Shown in pieces: positions 6,660 to 15,053 of a stretch of DNA of 24,284 nucleotides. The position numbers were made by a program, and so were the translations under genes. The notes under the pieces were generated by a model. The model was not told the origin of the DNA, did no database searches, and saw nothing but the letters and a program-made list of their open reading frames with translations. Source of the stretch: a virus. Position 1 is the stretch's first letter; each line of letters begins with the position of its first letter. Location of the stretch: positions 1-24,284 of the IMG/VR virus record IMGVR_UViG_3300046449_000409; one strand, given 5' to 3'.

Positions 6660-8702
6660 TTATGCGCCGGGGTTTTTATAGCCGCCGCGATAATCAACAG
6701 CGCCCATACCAAAGTCATGTTCCAAAGACATCGCCATGCCTTGTTGGCCAAACGCTTCTTCGGTGCGCACGCGCGGAGCCTCGGCCCCTTCAAGATACCC
6801 ATGCACCCAGCAAGACCCACCGGGGCGATCCGCACCAGCCAAAAGATGCCATGCATTGCCTGTGATCTGTGCAGACACAATTGGCGTCAAACGACCTGTG
6901 AAGGGATTAACATTCCCCGCCTCTTGAGGCTGAATGGTCGCCACCAGCTGCTCGGCTTCGGTTTCTTTGTCTGGGCCGACAAGAATAATGGAAGGCGATA
7001 GGTTCAGTTTCTTTTTGTCGATCGACATTTGTTTACGCATTGCGGCACGGCCCGCCCCAACGCTTGCCACAGTGATGGCAGCCGCTGTGCCGATGTTATT
7101 GTGATCGGCATGGAAAACAGTTTTCCCATCTGACAACTTGGCAGACAGCGCAAAGGCATAGAATGTTTCTTCCTCAAAATCTGCAACGGACTGGCCGTAG
7201 TCAGACAGTAATTCATCAATAGCCCCTAGCTCATCGTTGATCATCATTTGGCGGCTGATGCGCAACGCGACACCATAGCTGTTCAAGACAGCGGTTTCGC
7301 GAGACTCGCCAAAGCTACCGTATTTGATTTCACCGTTCTCTCCGATCGGCCGTAACTTCGGAAAGTCGCCGGCACGCACCTGAGGATGTTCGCGGAAATC
7401 CGAAAAGTTGCGTTTGCGCGAGATCTGCTTAAATGTCGGCTCTGACAGCTGGTAGCGTTCAAGCAAAACTTTGTTCAAAGCATTCTCAAAGATGCCAGGG
7501 AAGTCAGATGTGGAATGGCTGGCATCCGCAAACACTTGCAGCTTTTGACCAGAGTTGCGCATCGGGCCGCGATGATCGATGCACTGCGCCGCCATTTCAA
7601 CCAAAGACATGTCCATAAAGGGACGTGCAATGCTGGCGACAGTCCCTGCTCCCGTGATTTGCGCCGTAATCGCTTGCATCATACCGGTCCGGCGGGTTGT
7701 GCGTTCATCGCGGATAATACGAGCGGTTGGACCGCCATTGCGTCGTGAGGTCACGGGGCTCTCCTTGCTGCGGTTTGAGGTGATTTCGGCAACGGCTTGT
7801 GCCAGCGTCAGCCCGCGATTGATGTAATCACGCGCTTCGGTATCCGGGCGATTGGTAGCAGCACAAATATCAAGAATTTGGACAGCAACAGGTGTCGTTT
7901 CATCATTCTGATCTTCATCAATCCCATCCGCATCATCGCCCGCAGATGCTTCGACGTCATCATCTAGCGCCACAGCGTCATCTTCAGGTGTCTCTGTTTG
8001 ATCATCCGTTTGATCGTTGTCTTTAGGCATAGTGCTCTCCTTGAGGTTTGGCGCGGGGGAACCGGCCATCATGGCCATGACGGCCTCTCTGCTTTGCTGT
8101 GAGGTGAAAGCCCCGCCAGCAACGCGCAGCTCTTGTGGGGCATTGGCATAAACGCGGTAGTCAAACCGCGCGACAGCCGCCGCTTGTGTTTCGATATCTG
8201 TGTGGGTGACAAAGCCCGCCTCTAAGGCCGCATCGCCATCAAAGAAGGTTTCCGCACGCATATAATCGCGCGCCTCTTCGACAGAAATCTTGGCGCGCGC
8301 GGCGTACACTTTGGCATAGGCGGTGCTGATAACACTCAGGCCTTTCGCGGCATTCAAGTGATCTTGCTCTGTGCCACGACCCTCAACCCAAGGGCTGGCA
8401 GGATCATGGATCATCAAAATCGCCCCCGTGGGCATGACGATTGTATCTCCAGCCATTGCAATCAAACTGGCAGCACTGGCGGCCACGCCATCAACCACGA
8501 TTTCCACCGTATCAGGGTAATCACTCAGCATTTGATAGATTGCCTGCCCCTCACTTGCGACACCGCCGCCAGAGTTGAGACGGACGGTTAAAGGCCCACC
8601 ACGCCCTTCAAGCGCATCACGCACAGATTGCGCTGTGAAAAAATCTTCATCACCAAAAAAGCTATTGCCGACAGTGCCGTACAGATAGATCTCATTCGCC
8701 AT
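6660..8702 (-). CDS. ClpP-like prohead protease / scaffold / Mu gpT-like major capsid fusion
   Basis: The start is set at the ATG at 8702 (MANEIYLYGTVG), which has an AAGGACAG ribosome site and overlaps the portal gene end by 11 bp; the frame upstream of it lies inside the portal gene. The product is 680 residues. Residues 1-200 are a ClpP-fold (S14-like) protease with LNSGGG at 42-47, probable nucleophile Ser76 in GVAASAAS and His99 in MIHDPAS. An extremely acidic, low-complexity linker follows at about 225-270, then a Mu gpT-like major capsid domain to the end (ISRQMMINDELGAIDELLSD, VFHADHNN). In one polyprotein it would supply protease, scaffold-like delta region and coat. An internal start with a strong ribosome site at 8030 probably yields capsid protein separately. 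Confidence 0.88.
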   Translation of the reverse strand: MANEIYLYGTVGNSFFGDEDFFTAQSVRDALEGRGGPLTVRLNSGGGVASEGQAIYQMLSDYPDTVEIVVDGVAASAASLIAMAGDTIVMPTGAILMIHDPASPWVEGRGTEQDHLNAAKGLSVISTAYAKVYAARAKISVEEARDYMRAETFFDGDAALEAGFVTHTDIETQAAAVARFDYRVYANAPQELRVAGGAFTSQQSREAVMAMMAGSPAPNLKESTMPKDNDQTDDQTETPEDDAVALDDDVEASAGDDADGIDEDQNDETTPVAVQILDICAATNRPDTEARDYINRGLTLAQAVAEITSNRSKESPVTSRRNGGPTARIIRDERTTRRTGMMQAITAQITGAGTVASIARPFMDMSLVEMAAQCIDHRGPMRNSGQKLQVFADASHSTSDFPGIFENALNKVLLERYQLSEPTFKQISRKRNFSDFREHPQVRAGDFPKLRPIGENGEIKYGSFGESRETAVLNSYGVALRISRQMMINDELGAIDELLSDYGQSVADFEEETFYAFALSAKLSDGKTVFHADHNNIGTAAAITVASVGAGRAAMRKQMSIDKKKLNLSPSIILVGPDKETEAEQLVATIQPQEAGNVNPFTGRLTPIVSAQITGNAWHLLAGADRPGGSCWVHGYLEGAEAPRVRTEEAFGQQGMAMSLEHDFGMGAVDYRGGYKNPGA
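8030..8042 (-). promoter_or_regulatory. Strong internal ribosome binding site inside the capsid fusion gene
   Basis: The minus strand reads AAGGAG (8042-8037), six bases, then an in-frame ATG at 8030 encoding MPKDNDQTDD. Residue 225 of the fusion thereby becomes the start of a 456-residue product made of the acidic scaffold-like segment and the capsid domain, without the protease. The site is as good as that of the tail tube gene, and falls exactly at a domain boundary, as with lambda Nu3 within gene C. Confidence 0.65.
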
Positions 8703-10206
8703 TTTTGCTGTCCTTCGTTTCTGCTTCATCCTCAGGTGTATTGGGTTGAACGACACCGGCGCTGGAAACCGCAGCCGCATCGCTGTCAAACATCAGGCCA
8801 GCAGCCGCAGCGTTCTTGGCATCTTCGGATTGCTCTTCTAGCAACCGCTCCGGATCATGGCCGAGCTTGCGCACCACGCCTTGTCGGCTTTCAAATCCGG
8901 CACGCACCGCAGCATTGAGCGCTGGTATTTCACGAGCAGGATCGACCAACATCCGATGCGGAGGCACCCAATTGAATGAACAGGCCATGATTTGATGCAT
9001 GTGTTCAGCATCACACAGCGCCCATTCTTCTTTGATCCAAGTGCCAATGGGGTTCATCATTTGCGGGATCAGCATCAGCCATTGCCAGCTCGACACATTT
9101 CGATCCATTTTCATCCGCCCCATCCGGCCAGACGAAAAGTTCACATTCAGCAAATCCCCAACAAATTCCTCATATGTGATGCCCAAACCTGCTGCGATCG
9201 ACAAAAGCCCCTGCCGCATCACTTGGTCATAGCCACCAACATCCGGCGGATTGGCAAAGGTGATTTCCTCATCGCTCGCAATTTCTTGAATCAGGCCTGG
9301 ACTAAGTGTCCCTCCGAGACCCTCAAGCTGAGTTTCGCCCTCTCCGCGCGCTGTGCTGCGTCTGTGAAACGCTGAAAAACACGCAGCCACCTTTTGGCGC
9401 ATTTGCTGCGCATCTTGGTATTCGCCGAGATCTTGCAAGGCGAGTGTGATCGGCGCAAACCACGTCACACCCCGTTGCTGCCCAGGGCGATCTTGGCGAA
9501 AAATGTGCAATACGTCTGCTGCCGGCACACGTCGAGATTTGCTGTTCCACCCCACGCCTCGGAACCATTCAGCCCCTGGGTGCTCATCATACAAATGATA
9601 CGCGGTCCGCTGGCCTGTTTTGTCGTATTCGATGCCGTTGCGGATATAGCCGCCATCAGCAAAAGCCCGATCCTGAAGGTCATCAAGATAATCAGGTTCC
9701 AGTACCCGCAGACGTAGATTGAACGTCTTTTTTCCGCGCGGTGCATTCTTAAACTCGCGCAAAATCAACACCTCGCCAGCATCAACAATGCTGTTCATCG
9801 CCAAGCGTTGAAGCCCGTAAAGGTTTTGACGCCCAAGCGCATCAATGCAGGTTGTATCGATAAAGTCCTCGATAAGCTTAAGGCCACGCTTGCGCAGATC
9901 CTCACTGCCCACCACATCTTCGGGGCACGTTATCTTTGGGATAATCCCATCACCAACCGTGTTGTTGACGATGACTTGCTGGCCACTGAGGGCAAACGGA
10001 TTATTGCGCACCATATCGCGCGACACGAACGACATGCGCTCGCGCTTGGATCCTGCAGCATCTGCATCGGTGCCCCGTGAGCGCCATGAAGCCCCACGCC
10101 TGCCCACCGTTGCGGCGTCATAGTGCATGATCGACAGTCTTGCCCGCGCACGATCTGCACCGATGCGCGGCGCGACCGCAGCGATTGCCCGATCTAGAAA
10201 GTTCAT
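8692..10206 (-). CDS. Portal protein, lambda gpB family
   Basis: The start is set at the ATG at 10206 (MNFLDRAIAAVAPRIGADRA), giving 504 residues, close to lambda gpB (533). The open frame extends further upstream to 10386, but only across the gpW gene. Family features include RNNPFALSGQQVIVNNTVGD, the ADVLHIFRQDRPGQQRGVTW motif (residues around 230-250) that is very characteristic of gpB-like portals, LTLALQDL-type helices, and a GLGITYEEF-VGDLLNVNFSS motif. The portal forms the dodecameric vertex ring through which DNA enters. The C-terminus overlaps the protease-capsid gene by 11 bp. Confidence 0.93.
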   Translation of the reverse strand: MNFLDRAIAAVAPRIGADRARARLSIMHYDAATVGRRGASWRSRGTDADAAGSKRERMSFVSRDMVRNNPFALSGQQVIVNNTVGDGIIPKITCPEDVVGSEDLRKRGLKLIEDFIDTTCIDALGRQNLYGLQRLAMNSIVDAGEVLILREFKNAPRGKKTFNLRLRVLEPDYLDDLQDRAFADGGYIRNGIEYDKTGQRTAYHLYDEHPGAEWFRGVGWNSKSRRVPAADVLHIFRQDRPGQQRGVTWFAPITLALQDLGEYQDAQQMRQKVAACFSAFHRRSTARGEGETQLEGLGGTLSPGLIQEIASDEEITFANPPDVGGYDQVMRQGLLSIAAGLGITYEEFVGDLLNVNFSSGRMGRMKMDRNVSSWQWLMLIPQMMNPIGTWIKEEWALCDAEHMHQIMACSFNWVPPHRMLVDPAREIPALNAAVRAGFESRQGVVRKLGHDPERLLEEQSEDAKNAAAAGLMFDSDAAAVSSAGVVQPNTPEDEAETKDSKNGE

Positions 10207-10210
10207 CCGC

Positions 10211-10414
10211 TCAAGTTCCCTTGCTAAACGTCGGGAAATGCTGGCGCGCACGTGGTTTGGCAGCCAATGCGCGTTCCATGACGGCGATTTGTGTGTGCAT
10301 TTCTTCCAGTGATCGATAGGTGATTTCTTCACCCACGGAATTGCGCAGTTTGGTGACGCCCTTGGCAGCCGCTGCCCGCAGATCATCCAGCTGTGTTTGT
10401 GTGTACTGTGTCAA
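10211..10414 (-). CDS. Head-tail connector gpW-like protein
   Basis: A small protein with TQTQLDDLRAAAAKGVTKLR, then YRSLEEMHTQIAVMERAL: a helix-turn-helix-like pattern ending in Y-R-S-x-E-E-M, the gpW signature. The best start is TTG at 10414, which overlaps the terminase stop and has AAGGA about 9 nt upstream; it gives 67 residues, nearly identical in length to lambda gpW (68). An upstream TTG at 10441 would add nine residues but has no ribosome site. gpW plugs the portal after packaging. Gene order terminase-gpW-portal matches lambda exactly. Confidence 0.85.
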   Translation of the reverse strand: MTQYTQTQLDDLRAAAAKGVTKLRNSVGEEITYRSLEEMHTQIAVMERALAAKPRARQHFPTFSKGT

Positions 10415-12549
10415 AACCAGTTTTTCCTTGGGTTGATCCAATCAGATGATCCGCGTGACTTGCGGGCCCCATGCGTTTCAGAGTGCATTGGTGTTGGCGT
10501 TTCAAAAGTCTCAGGTTCAATCGGCTCAGGCGCGCCAGTCCAAACCGCCACCGGATTGGTCGCGGCAAGCACAGCCCAACTGGGTGGATGCTTCCAGTTG
10601 ATACGCTCACCCTTGATCCAGATGTGTTTGGCGCGCGCCATAACGAGGTGATCAAGGCTTTCATTTCGCACCATGCCAGGGCGCTTTTCCCACCCTTTGG
10701 CCGTACGCCGCTCCGCTGTGAATTCCAGCAGTTCAGCTTCACTCATCCATTCCGCAATAGCGCAGTGATTTTGCCCTGCCTCAGTCAAACGCAAAGACGT
10801 GGCCACCGCATCTTTGATCCGGTCCGTTGCCATGTTCAGTGTCAAAATATCTTTGGCCACGCGTCGCTTGCCGCTGGCGCTTTCAGGCGCTTTCAACCAA
10901 ACGCGATCTTGCATATTGGCCCCAGACCGACCCCGCGTGATAAACCAACGATCTTGCTGCCCTGCCCGCTTGCGTCCTCGATAAAAGGAATAAGCGTTGT
11001 CAGTTGTCGCACCGCCACCTTGTTGATCCACGCTCAAGGCGATTGCCTTCAAGGACCACTCGCAGCCCTCAATCGGCCAAGACATATCCCCCAGAGCGAT
11101 CAGCACATCCCAATCTTCGGCAATTTCAAACGGTTTAAGCGTGCGCCCCTTGCCCTCAACGCCAACCCCCGGTGAACTTGCAGGCGGTGTATTCAGCTCA
11201 AATCTGTCGATTGGCTGGTGCCGACCCAATGCGCCCCATGCCGTTGCCCCGACAGAAAAATAGGTCCCTTGAACATCGACTTCGACGGTCACGTATTTAG
11301 TCCACGCCGGCGCAATGCCTTTCGGCATTTTGTTCCCGCGCGCTTTGTCTTTGAGGCCTTGCAACGTGACCTCCATGTCAGAGGTCGCACCACGCGGTTG
11401 ATAGGGGCGCGCCTGCCCCGTGTTCATGGCTGTTTTCAGGCTCTCTTCGTCGCCCGTAAGTTTGAACTTTCGCACCGCGCTCTCATATTGCGTCACAAGC
11501 TCTTTCCAGCTTGAGAATGATGCCGCAGCCCCGTCCAACCAGTAACTCAGCAGATCCGCACGGCGCACTTTGCCACTGGCCAAGGACGCTGTTTTCCCGT
11601 CATCCGTTTCATGCAACCAGCTGCCATGTTCATTGAGTTCGCGTTTGAGCACATGCTCGAACACATTCGCGCAATGTGGGCACCGCATAACCGCAGCTTC
11701 GCCCTGCTCCACCGGATCAAGACTGTCTGGATAGACAAGCAGATCAAACGTTGGCTCAAACAAAACACCGCAGCACGGGCATGGCCAATACCAACGGCCC
11801 CGCGTGCCTTCTGGATACAAAGACAGCACGCCATACTTCACCGGCGGACAATCGTGTGGCGTTTGAGGTCGCCACGTCTCATCCGTCAACGGCGCGCCAG
11901 GGCTGCTTTCGACAACAACCATGCCGCGCGACAGGAATGATCGCGCCCGTGCCCGCATTAACGTATAGGCATCCCCTTCGCCATCGATGCTTTCAGGGAA
12001 GTGATCGTAATCGGTCCCCAAGACCAAGCGGATAGAGGTCGAAGACAGTTTCGTAATTGTCGGCCAATCCAGCGTGAGTTGCGTGCCGCCCGAAAACAGC
12101 TTTTGGTACATGTTGTCAGCACCGCGCCCCGTTGCGAGGCGCTGTCTCAGCTCCGGACTGTTGCGAATTGTCGGCGCCAGCTTGTTGCGTTCGAATTCTG
12201 CTGCCGCATCCCGCGTCATCTGAAACAAAGCCACGCGCCCCGGATCACTCGCAATCGTATAGGCAATGGCAGCTTGCAGCATTTGCGTTTTACCCGATTG
12301 CGACGGGCCGCAAAATGCAAGGCCGCGGTACCGGCGAGAGGCAATCATATCGGTCGGCTCAACCATATATGGCGTCACATCGCGGCGAAACGGTTGCCAC
12401 TGGCCAGACACATTCACGCGCATATAACGCTCGGCAGCAGCTGTGACGCTGATTTGCTCAGCTGGTCTTAGCGATGGCAGCGCAATTTTGAGAGCTGATC
12501 TCGGATCCGTATAGGGTGGCAGTGGCTCATAATCGTGACGCATATTCAT
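10411..12549 (-). CDS. Terminase large subunit, lambda gpA family
   Basis: The start is set at the ATG at 12549, which has an AGGGGG ribosome element about 9 nt upstream and lies 15 nt after the small-terminase stop, giving 712 residues (lambda gpA is 641). The packaging ATPase domain has GPSQSGKT at 81-88 (Walker A-like) and LVLGTDYDHFPESIDGEGDA as the acidic/Walker B region. A zinc ribbon follows (CPCCG and CPHC), then the nuclease part with VDVQGTYFSVGATAWG and later YSFYRGRKR. This enzyme cuts the concatemer at cos sites and drives DNA into the prohead. The family implies cohesive ends, so a cos site should lie near the small terminase gene in the phage genome. Confidence 0.95.
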   Translation of the reverse strand: MNMRHDYEPLPPYTDPRSALKIALPSLRPAEQISVTAAAERYMRVNVSGQWQPFRRDVTPYMVEPTDMIASRRYRGLAFCGPSQSGKTQMLQAAIAYTIASDPGRVALFQMTRDAAAEFERNKLAPTIRNSPELRQRLATGRGADNMYQKLFSGGTQLTLDWPTITKLSSTSIRLVLGTDYDHFPESIDGEGDAYTLMRARARSFLSRGMVVVESSPGAPLTDETWRPQTPHDCPPVKYGVLSLYPEGTRGRWYWPCPCCGVLFEPTFDLLVYPDSLDPVEQGEAAVMRCPHCANVFEHVLKRELNEHGSWLHETDDGKTASLASGKVRRADLLSYWLDGAAASFSSWKELVTQYESAVRKFKLTGDEESLKTAMNTGQARPYQPRGATSDMEVTLQGLKDKARGNKMPKGIAPAWTKYVTVEVDVQGTYFSVGATAWGALGRHQPIDRFELNTPPASSPGVGVEGKGRTLKPFEIAEDWDVLIALGDMSWPIEGCEWSLKAIALSVDQQGGGATTDNAYSFYRGRKRAGQQDRWFITRGRSGANMQDRVWLKAPESASGKRRVAKDILTLNMATDRIKDAVATSLRLTEAGQNHCAIAEWMSEAELLEFTAERRTAKGWEKRPGMVRNESLDHLVMARAKHIWIKGERINWKHPPSWAVLAATNPVAVWTGAPEPIEPETFETPTPMHSETHGARKSRGSSDWINPRKNWF

Positions 12550-12563
12550 GATCACCGCCCCCT

Positions 12564-13262
12564 TCAAATGGTCCACTGCCGTTGCACCTCAACATCTTCA
12601 ACGTCGCGTTCACTCAGTTCCTTTTCCTCAATTATTTCACCCAAAGACGAGAGTAGATCTGCGCCAATCCGTTGCACTTTATCCACCTCGGCAGGTTTCA
12701 ATGACAATTCACGCTCAAGCACGTCAGGCATCGCTTCGATCTTGTCTCTGACCATCGAAAATATGGACTCGATCATCTCAACAACATCATCCAGTTGCAC
12801 CAGTTGCCGGCGCATATGCATGGCTTTGCTGTGCGCAATATCCGCCTGCGCCAGGGCCGCGCGTTCTTTTGCCGAAAGAGCCGCACGTGGATCCGAAACA
12901 TCGAGGCCTAAAAAGCTCGCTTGCAACGCATTGATTTGATCTGCGCTATGGGCGCGGCGTTGATGTTCTTCATGGTCGCGCGCACATTTCCATGCCCAGC
13001 AATGCGACAATCGCAGCACATAGGCTTTGCCGTTTTTTCCCTCTTGCACGACAGGCATATTCTCGGACGATATCCACTTTGAAATGCTGTTGACCGATGT
13101 GTTCAATGCCGCTGCCATCTCTGACTGGTTCATGTCGGCATCGCTGACACCTTCCGGTAGAGGGTGTTTTTCGAGCAAAACGGCAAGGCCAGCATCAAAG
13201 TCGATCGACATCATTTTTGGAGCGTCATTGTCAGACTGGCCACGATCAGGGACATCTGGCAC
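12564..13262 (-). CDS. Terminase small subunit, Nu1-like
   Basis: The start is set at GTG 13262 (VPDVPDRGQSDNDAPKMMSI), which has AAAGGA about 8 nt upstream and gives 232 residues; a longer frame begins in a GTTGTT repeat coding for Cys-rich sequence and has no support. The N-terminal part contains an HTH, MNQSEMAAALNTSVNSISKW, then MPVVQEGKNGKAYVLRLS, typical of Nu1/DUF1441 DNA-packaging proteins that recognise cos DNA. The C-terminal half is helical and acidic, ending EDVEVQRQWTI, suited to binding the large subunit. It is the first gene of the head operon. Confidence 0.82.
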   Translation of the reverse strand: MPDVPDRGQSDNDAPKMMSIDFDAGLAVLLEKHPLPEGVSDADMNQSEMAAALNTSVNSISKWISSENMPVVQEGKNGKAYVLRLSHCWAWKCARDHEEHQRRAHSADQINALQASFLGLDVSDPRAALSAKERAALAQADIAHSKAMHMRRQLVQLDDVVEMIESIFSMVRDKIEAMPDVLERELSLKPAEVDKVQRIGADLLSSLGEIIEEKELSERDVEDVEVQRQWTI

Positions 13263-13322
13263 GTTCAGGTTCCTTTCACAGTGACAACCACAACAACAAC
13301 CTATTCTCCAAGCGGCGCGCTG

Positions 13323-13367
13323 AAAAAAAACGCGCACAAATCGGGGTGCGAATTACCCCTGTACGCG
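13323..13367 (-). terminator. Intrinsic terminator after the isolated tail-associated gene
   Basis: On the minus strand CGCGTAC (13367-13361) pairs with GTGCGCG (13337-13331, one G-U), and inside it AGGGGT pairs with ACCCC; eight T follow at 13330-13323. It sits just after the stop at 13393 and before the small terminase gene, so unmodified polymerase would stop ahead of the head operon. Confidence 0.75.
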
Positions 13368-13392
13368 GCTTTATATGGAAGGACCCGCGCGT

Positions 13393-14094
13393 TTAGCTGC
13401 GGGCCATGACCTTCTGAAACGTGCGCTCAAAGTGAATAGGAAACCGTTTTTCAAAGACCTCTTCGGCCCCATCATAAAAGCCAAGCCGAGGATCATACTT
13501 CGGCATCGCAGTCGTAAAGTTTAATATCTTCGTCAGGTTGCGTTTAGCGTCACGCTTCCACACCCCCGCAGACAGGCTTGATCCTGATCTCGGCACAAAA
13601 TATCCAACGCGGCTCTTTCGCTTGGCCTTCGATGCCGCCGTGCTATTGCTGTGCGCGTCACGTTGGGACTGAACCGCCGAGAGCACTTGATTGCGCTCGC
13701 CTGCAGACCATTTGCCATACGAAACCCGCTTGGCATCCCTGGTCGGAATGACGCCATGAATTTGTCCGTCATACGCCAACTTGGCAGACATCAAGGTCTC
13801 AAGCCCTGTTTGAGGCCGCACGCCGCCAGCTTCTTGGATTTTCAAAAAGTGACGTTTACCAACCGAAGGCCGCTCTTTGACCTCTGCCAGCATTGTAGAT
13901 TTCGTGGCCCGCCAAACCATAAACGCATTGAGCGCCCATGGCGTTGGATCATCGAACACGACTTTCATGCGATCTTGGATGTGTTCAAGTGCATCAGCCG
14001 CCGCATCATTCAATGCCCACATCGCAGCCGTTGGAACATGCTGCTTTTGTGCGCGGCTCATACCGCGTGACAGATCAGACGCATCTACATTCAT
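13393..14094 (-). CDS. Phage protein resembling minor tail protein Z, in an isolated unit
   Basis: The start is set at ATG 14094 (MNVDASDLSRGMSRAQKQHV), giving 233 residues; a GGAGG element lies about 14 nt upstream, and GTG codons closer to it are alternatives. The protein has HVPTAAMWALNDAAADALEH, then a basic region SKAKRKSRVGYFVPRSGSSL, AGVWKRDAKRNLTKILNFT and KYDPRLGFYDGAEEVFEKRF. The early A-x-x-ALN-x-A-A-x-A and late G-V-W-K-R, L-F, and P-x-x-x-F pattern resembles gpZ-like tail completion proteins, but I cannot confirm the family. It is odd to find it upstream of the terminase genes and bounded by terminators on both sides, so it may also be an independently acquired gene (moron). Confidence 0.5.
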   Translation of the reverse strand: MNVDASDLSRGMSRAQKQHVPTAAMWALNDAAADALEHIQDRMKVVFDDPTPWALNAFMVWRATKSTMLAEVKERPSVGKRHFLKIQEAGGVRPQTGLETLMSAKLAYDGQIHGVIPTRDAKRVSYGKWSAGERNQVLSAVQSQRDAHSNSTAASKAKRKSRVGYFVPRSGSSLSAGVWKRDAKRNLTKILNFTTAMPKYDPRLGFYDGAEEVFEKRFPIHFERTFQKVMARS

Positions 14095-14130
14095 TGTAAA
14101 CACAGCCACCTCCACCAATGTTAGAAAGCA

Positions 14131-14168
14131 CCACAAACAAAAACGCCCTATCGTTTCCGATGGGCGTT
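14131..14168 (-). terminator. Strong intrinsic terminator downstream of the Q-like gene
   Basis: The minus strand has AACGCCCATCG, a GAAA tetraloop, and CGATAGGGCGTT (11 pairs with one bulged A), followed by a T-rich TTTGTTTG tract. It ends about 70 nt after a candidate promoter at 14207-14236 and about 85 nt after the stop of the Q-like gene. This layout matches the pR'-tR' late control of lambda, where the terminator is overcome by antitermination. Confidence 0.8.
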
Positions 14169-14206
14169 ACCGATGCGCGCTGGACGCATTTAGTGATGAT
14201 GATGTA

Positions 14207-14236
14207 TCTGTAGTATTTCGTTGACCAAACCGTCAA
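14207..14236 (-). promoter_or_regulatory. Candidate late promoter with palindromic -35 region
   Basis: On the minus strand TTGACG (14236-14231) is followed by TACTAC after 15 nt or TACAGA after 18 nt, so a start near 14200 is plausible. The -35 lies in an inverted repeat TTGAC-N6-GTCAA (14221-14236), a possible binding site. It is placed immediately after the Q-like gene and before a terminator. The -10 is weak and the call is tentative. Confidence 0.4.
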
Positions 14237-14251
14237 TACCTATTTTTGCCA

Positions 14252-15037
14252 TTAGCCTCCATAACCCTGCATGCGATCCAGAGCCCCGCGCAGCGCCACC
14301 CTAAGGGCCAACAGGTTGCGTGAGCTTTTTGACCAATCATATTTGCCCAAAACCTCACTCAGAGACAGCCCGTGCAAACACACCATGCGCACCACATCCA
14401 AGTCCGAGATCATCCCGCAAACCCGCCCGTCACCGCGCTTGGATGGACGCACCTTTCGCAAAGCCATCGCCACACCGCGACCAACCTTGCGCTCAAGTGC
14501 CTCGAACTCTTGCCGCGCAGCCAGTCGCAGATCAACAGCATCCAAGCCACCGGCACCACCAGACACACGATCCTCAACATAGGACGTGCCGCCAACGCCA
14601 CCACTGTGCAGGCTCTCGTGCAACCCAGCATAGTAGCGCGCCATCGACACCTGCCCTGCGTTGAACGGTTCCTCAAACACAGCTTTCGCATCTTTTGCTT
14701 TCGCCTTGGCATGCACGTTGAGCGCCTTTGCCCGCATCATGTCAAACACATCGCAGCGGTGCATTACCGAGCGCCCGAAATGGCCTGCATGTTGAAACTT
14801 ATCCGTTGAGCCTGGTACGAGCTCTTTCGGGTCGCTGATCCGCACAGCGCCCCGTGCGGGCGCGTTTGGCACTTCAGGTCCACATTGCGCAGGCGCAGCC
14901 CCAGCGGCCTTGATCTTGGCCACGCGGCCCGCTTCAGCACGCAACCGTGCCACACCATCGCTGCCAACCATGATCACCGCATTGCCCGTTTGCGTTTTCA
15001 AAGCGCGTTCCATCAACATCTCTTCACCCTGCCTCAT
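14252..15037 (-). CDS. Candidate late-gene regulator (Q-like position, C-terminal HTH)
   Basis: The start is set at ATG 15037 (MRQGEEMLMERALKTQTGNA) with AAAGG 8 nt upstream, giving 261 residues; ATG 15043 is too close to the ribosome site. The middle holds FNAGQVSMARYYAGLHESLH, then a helical domain LRLAARQEFEALERKVGRGV, and the C-terminus has DLDVVRMVCLHGLSLSEVLG followed by LALRVALRGALDRMQ. This end looks like a DNA-binding HTH related in style to Q or DUF6456-type phage regulators. The key support is place: last gene before a promoter, a terminator and the late operon. It could act by antitermination or as a transcription activator; sequence alone does not decide. Confidence 0.5.
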   Translation of the reverse strand: MRQGEEMLMERALKTQTGNAVIMVGSDGVARLRAEAGRVAKIKAAGAAPAQCGPEVPNAPARGAVRISDPKELVPGSTDKFQHAGHFGRSVMHRCDVFDMMRAKALNVHAKAKAKDAKAVFEEPFNAGQVSMARYYAGLHESLHSGGVGGTSYVEDRVSGGAGGLDAVDLRLAARQEFEALERKVGRGVAMALRKVRPSKRGDGRVCGMISDLDVVRMVCLHGLSLSEVLGKYDWSKSSRNLLALRVALRGALDRMQGYGG

Positions 15038-15053
15038 GTTCATTGCCTTTATT

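Noticed and set aside
13283-13302. CRISPR or tandem-repeat array
   Set aside because: Only a short CAA/GTT microsatellite-like run is present; no spaced repeats occur anywhere in the window.
13263-13337. Upstream extension of the small terminase gene
   Set aside because: The added residues are Cys-rich and come from a GTTGTT repeat next to a terminator; GTG 13262 has the ribosome site.
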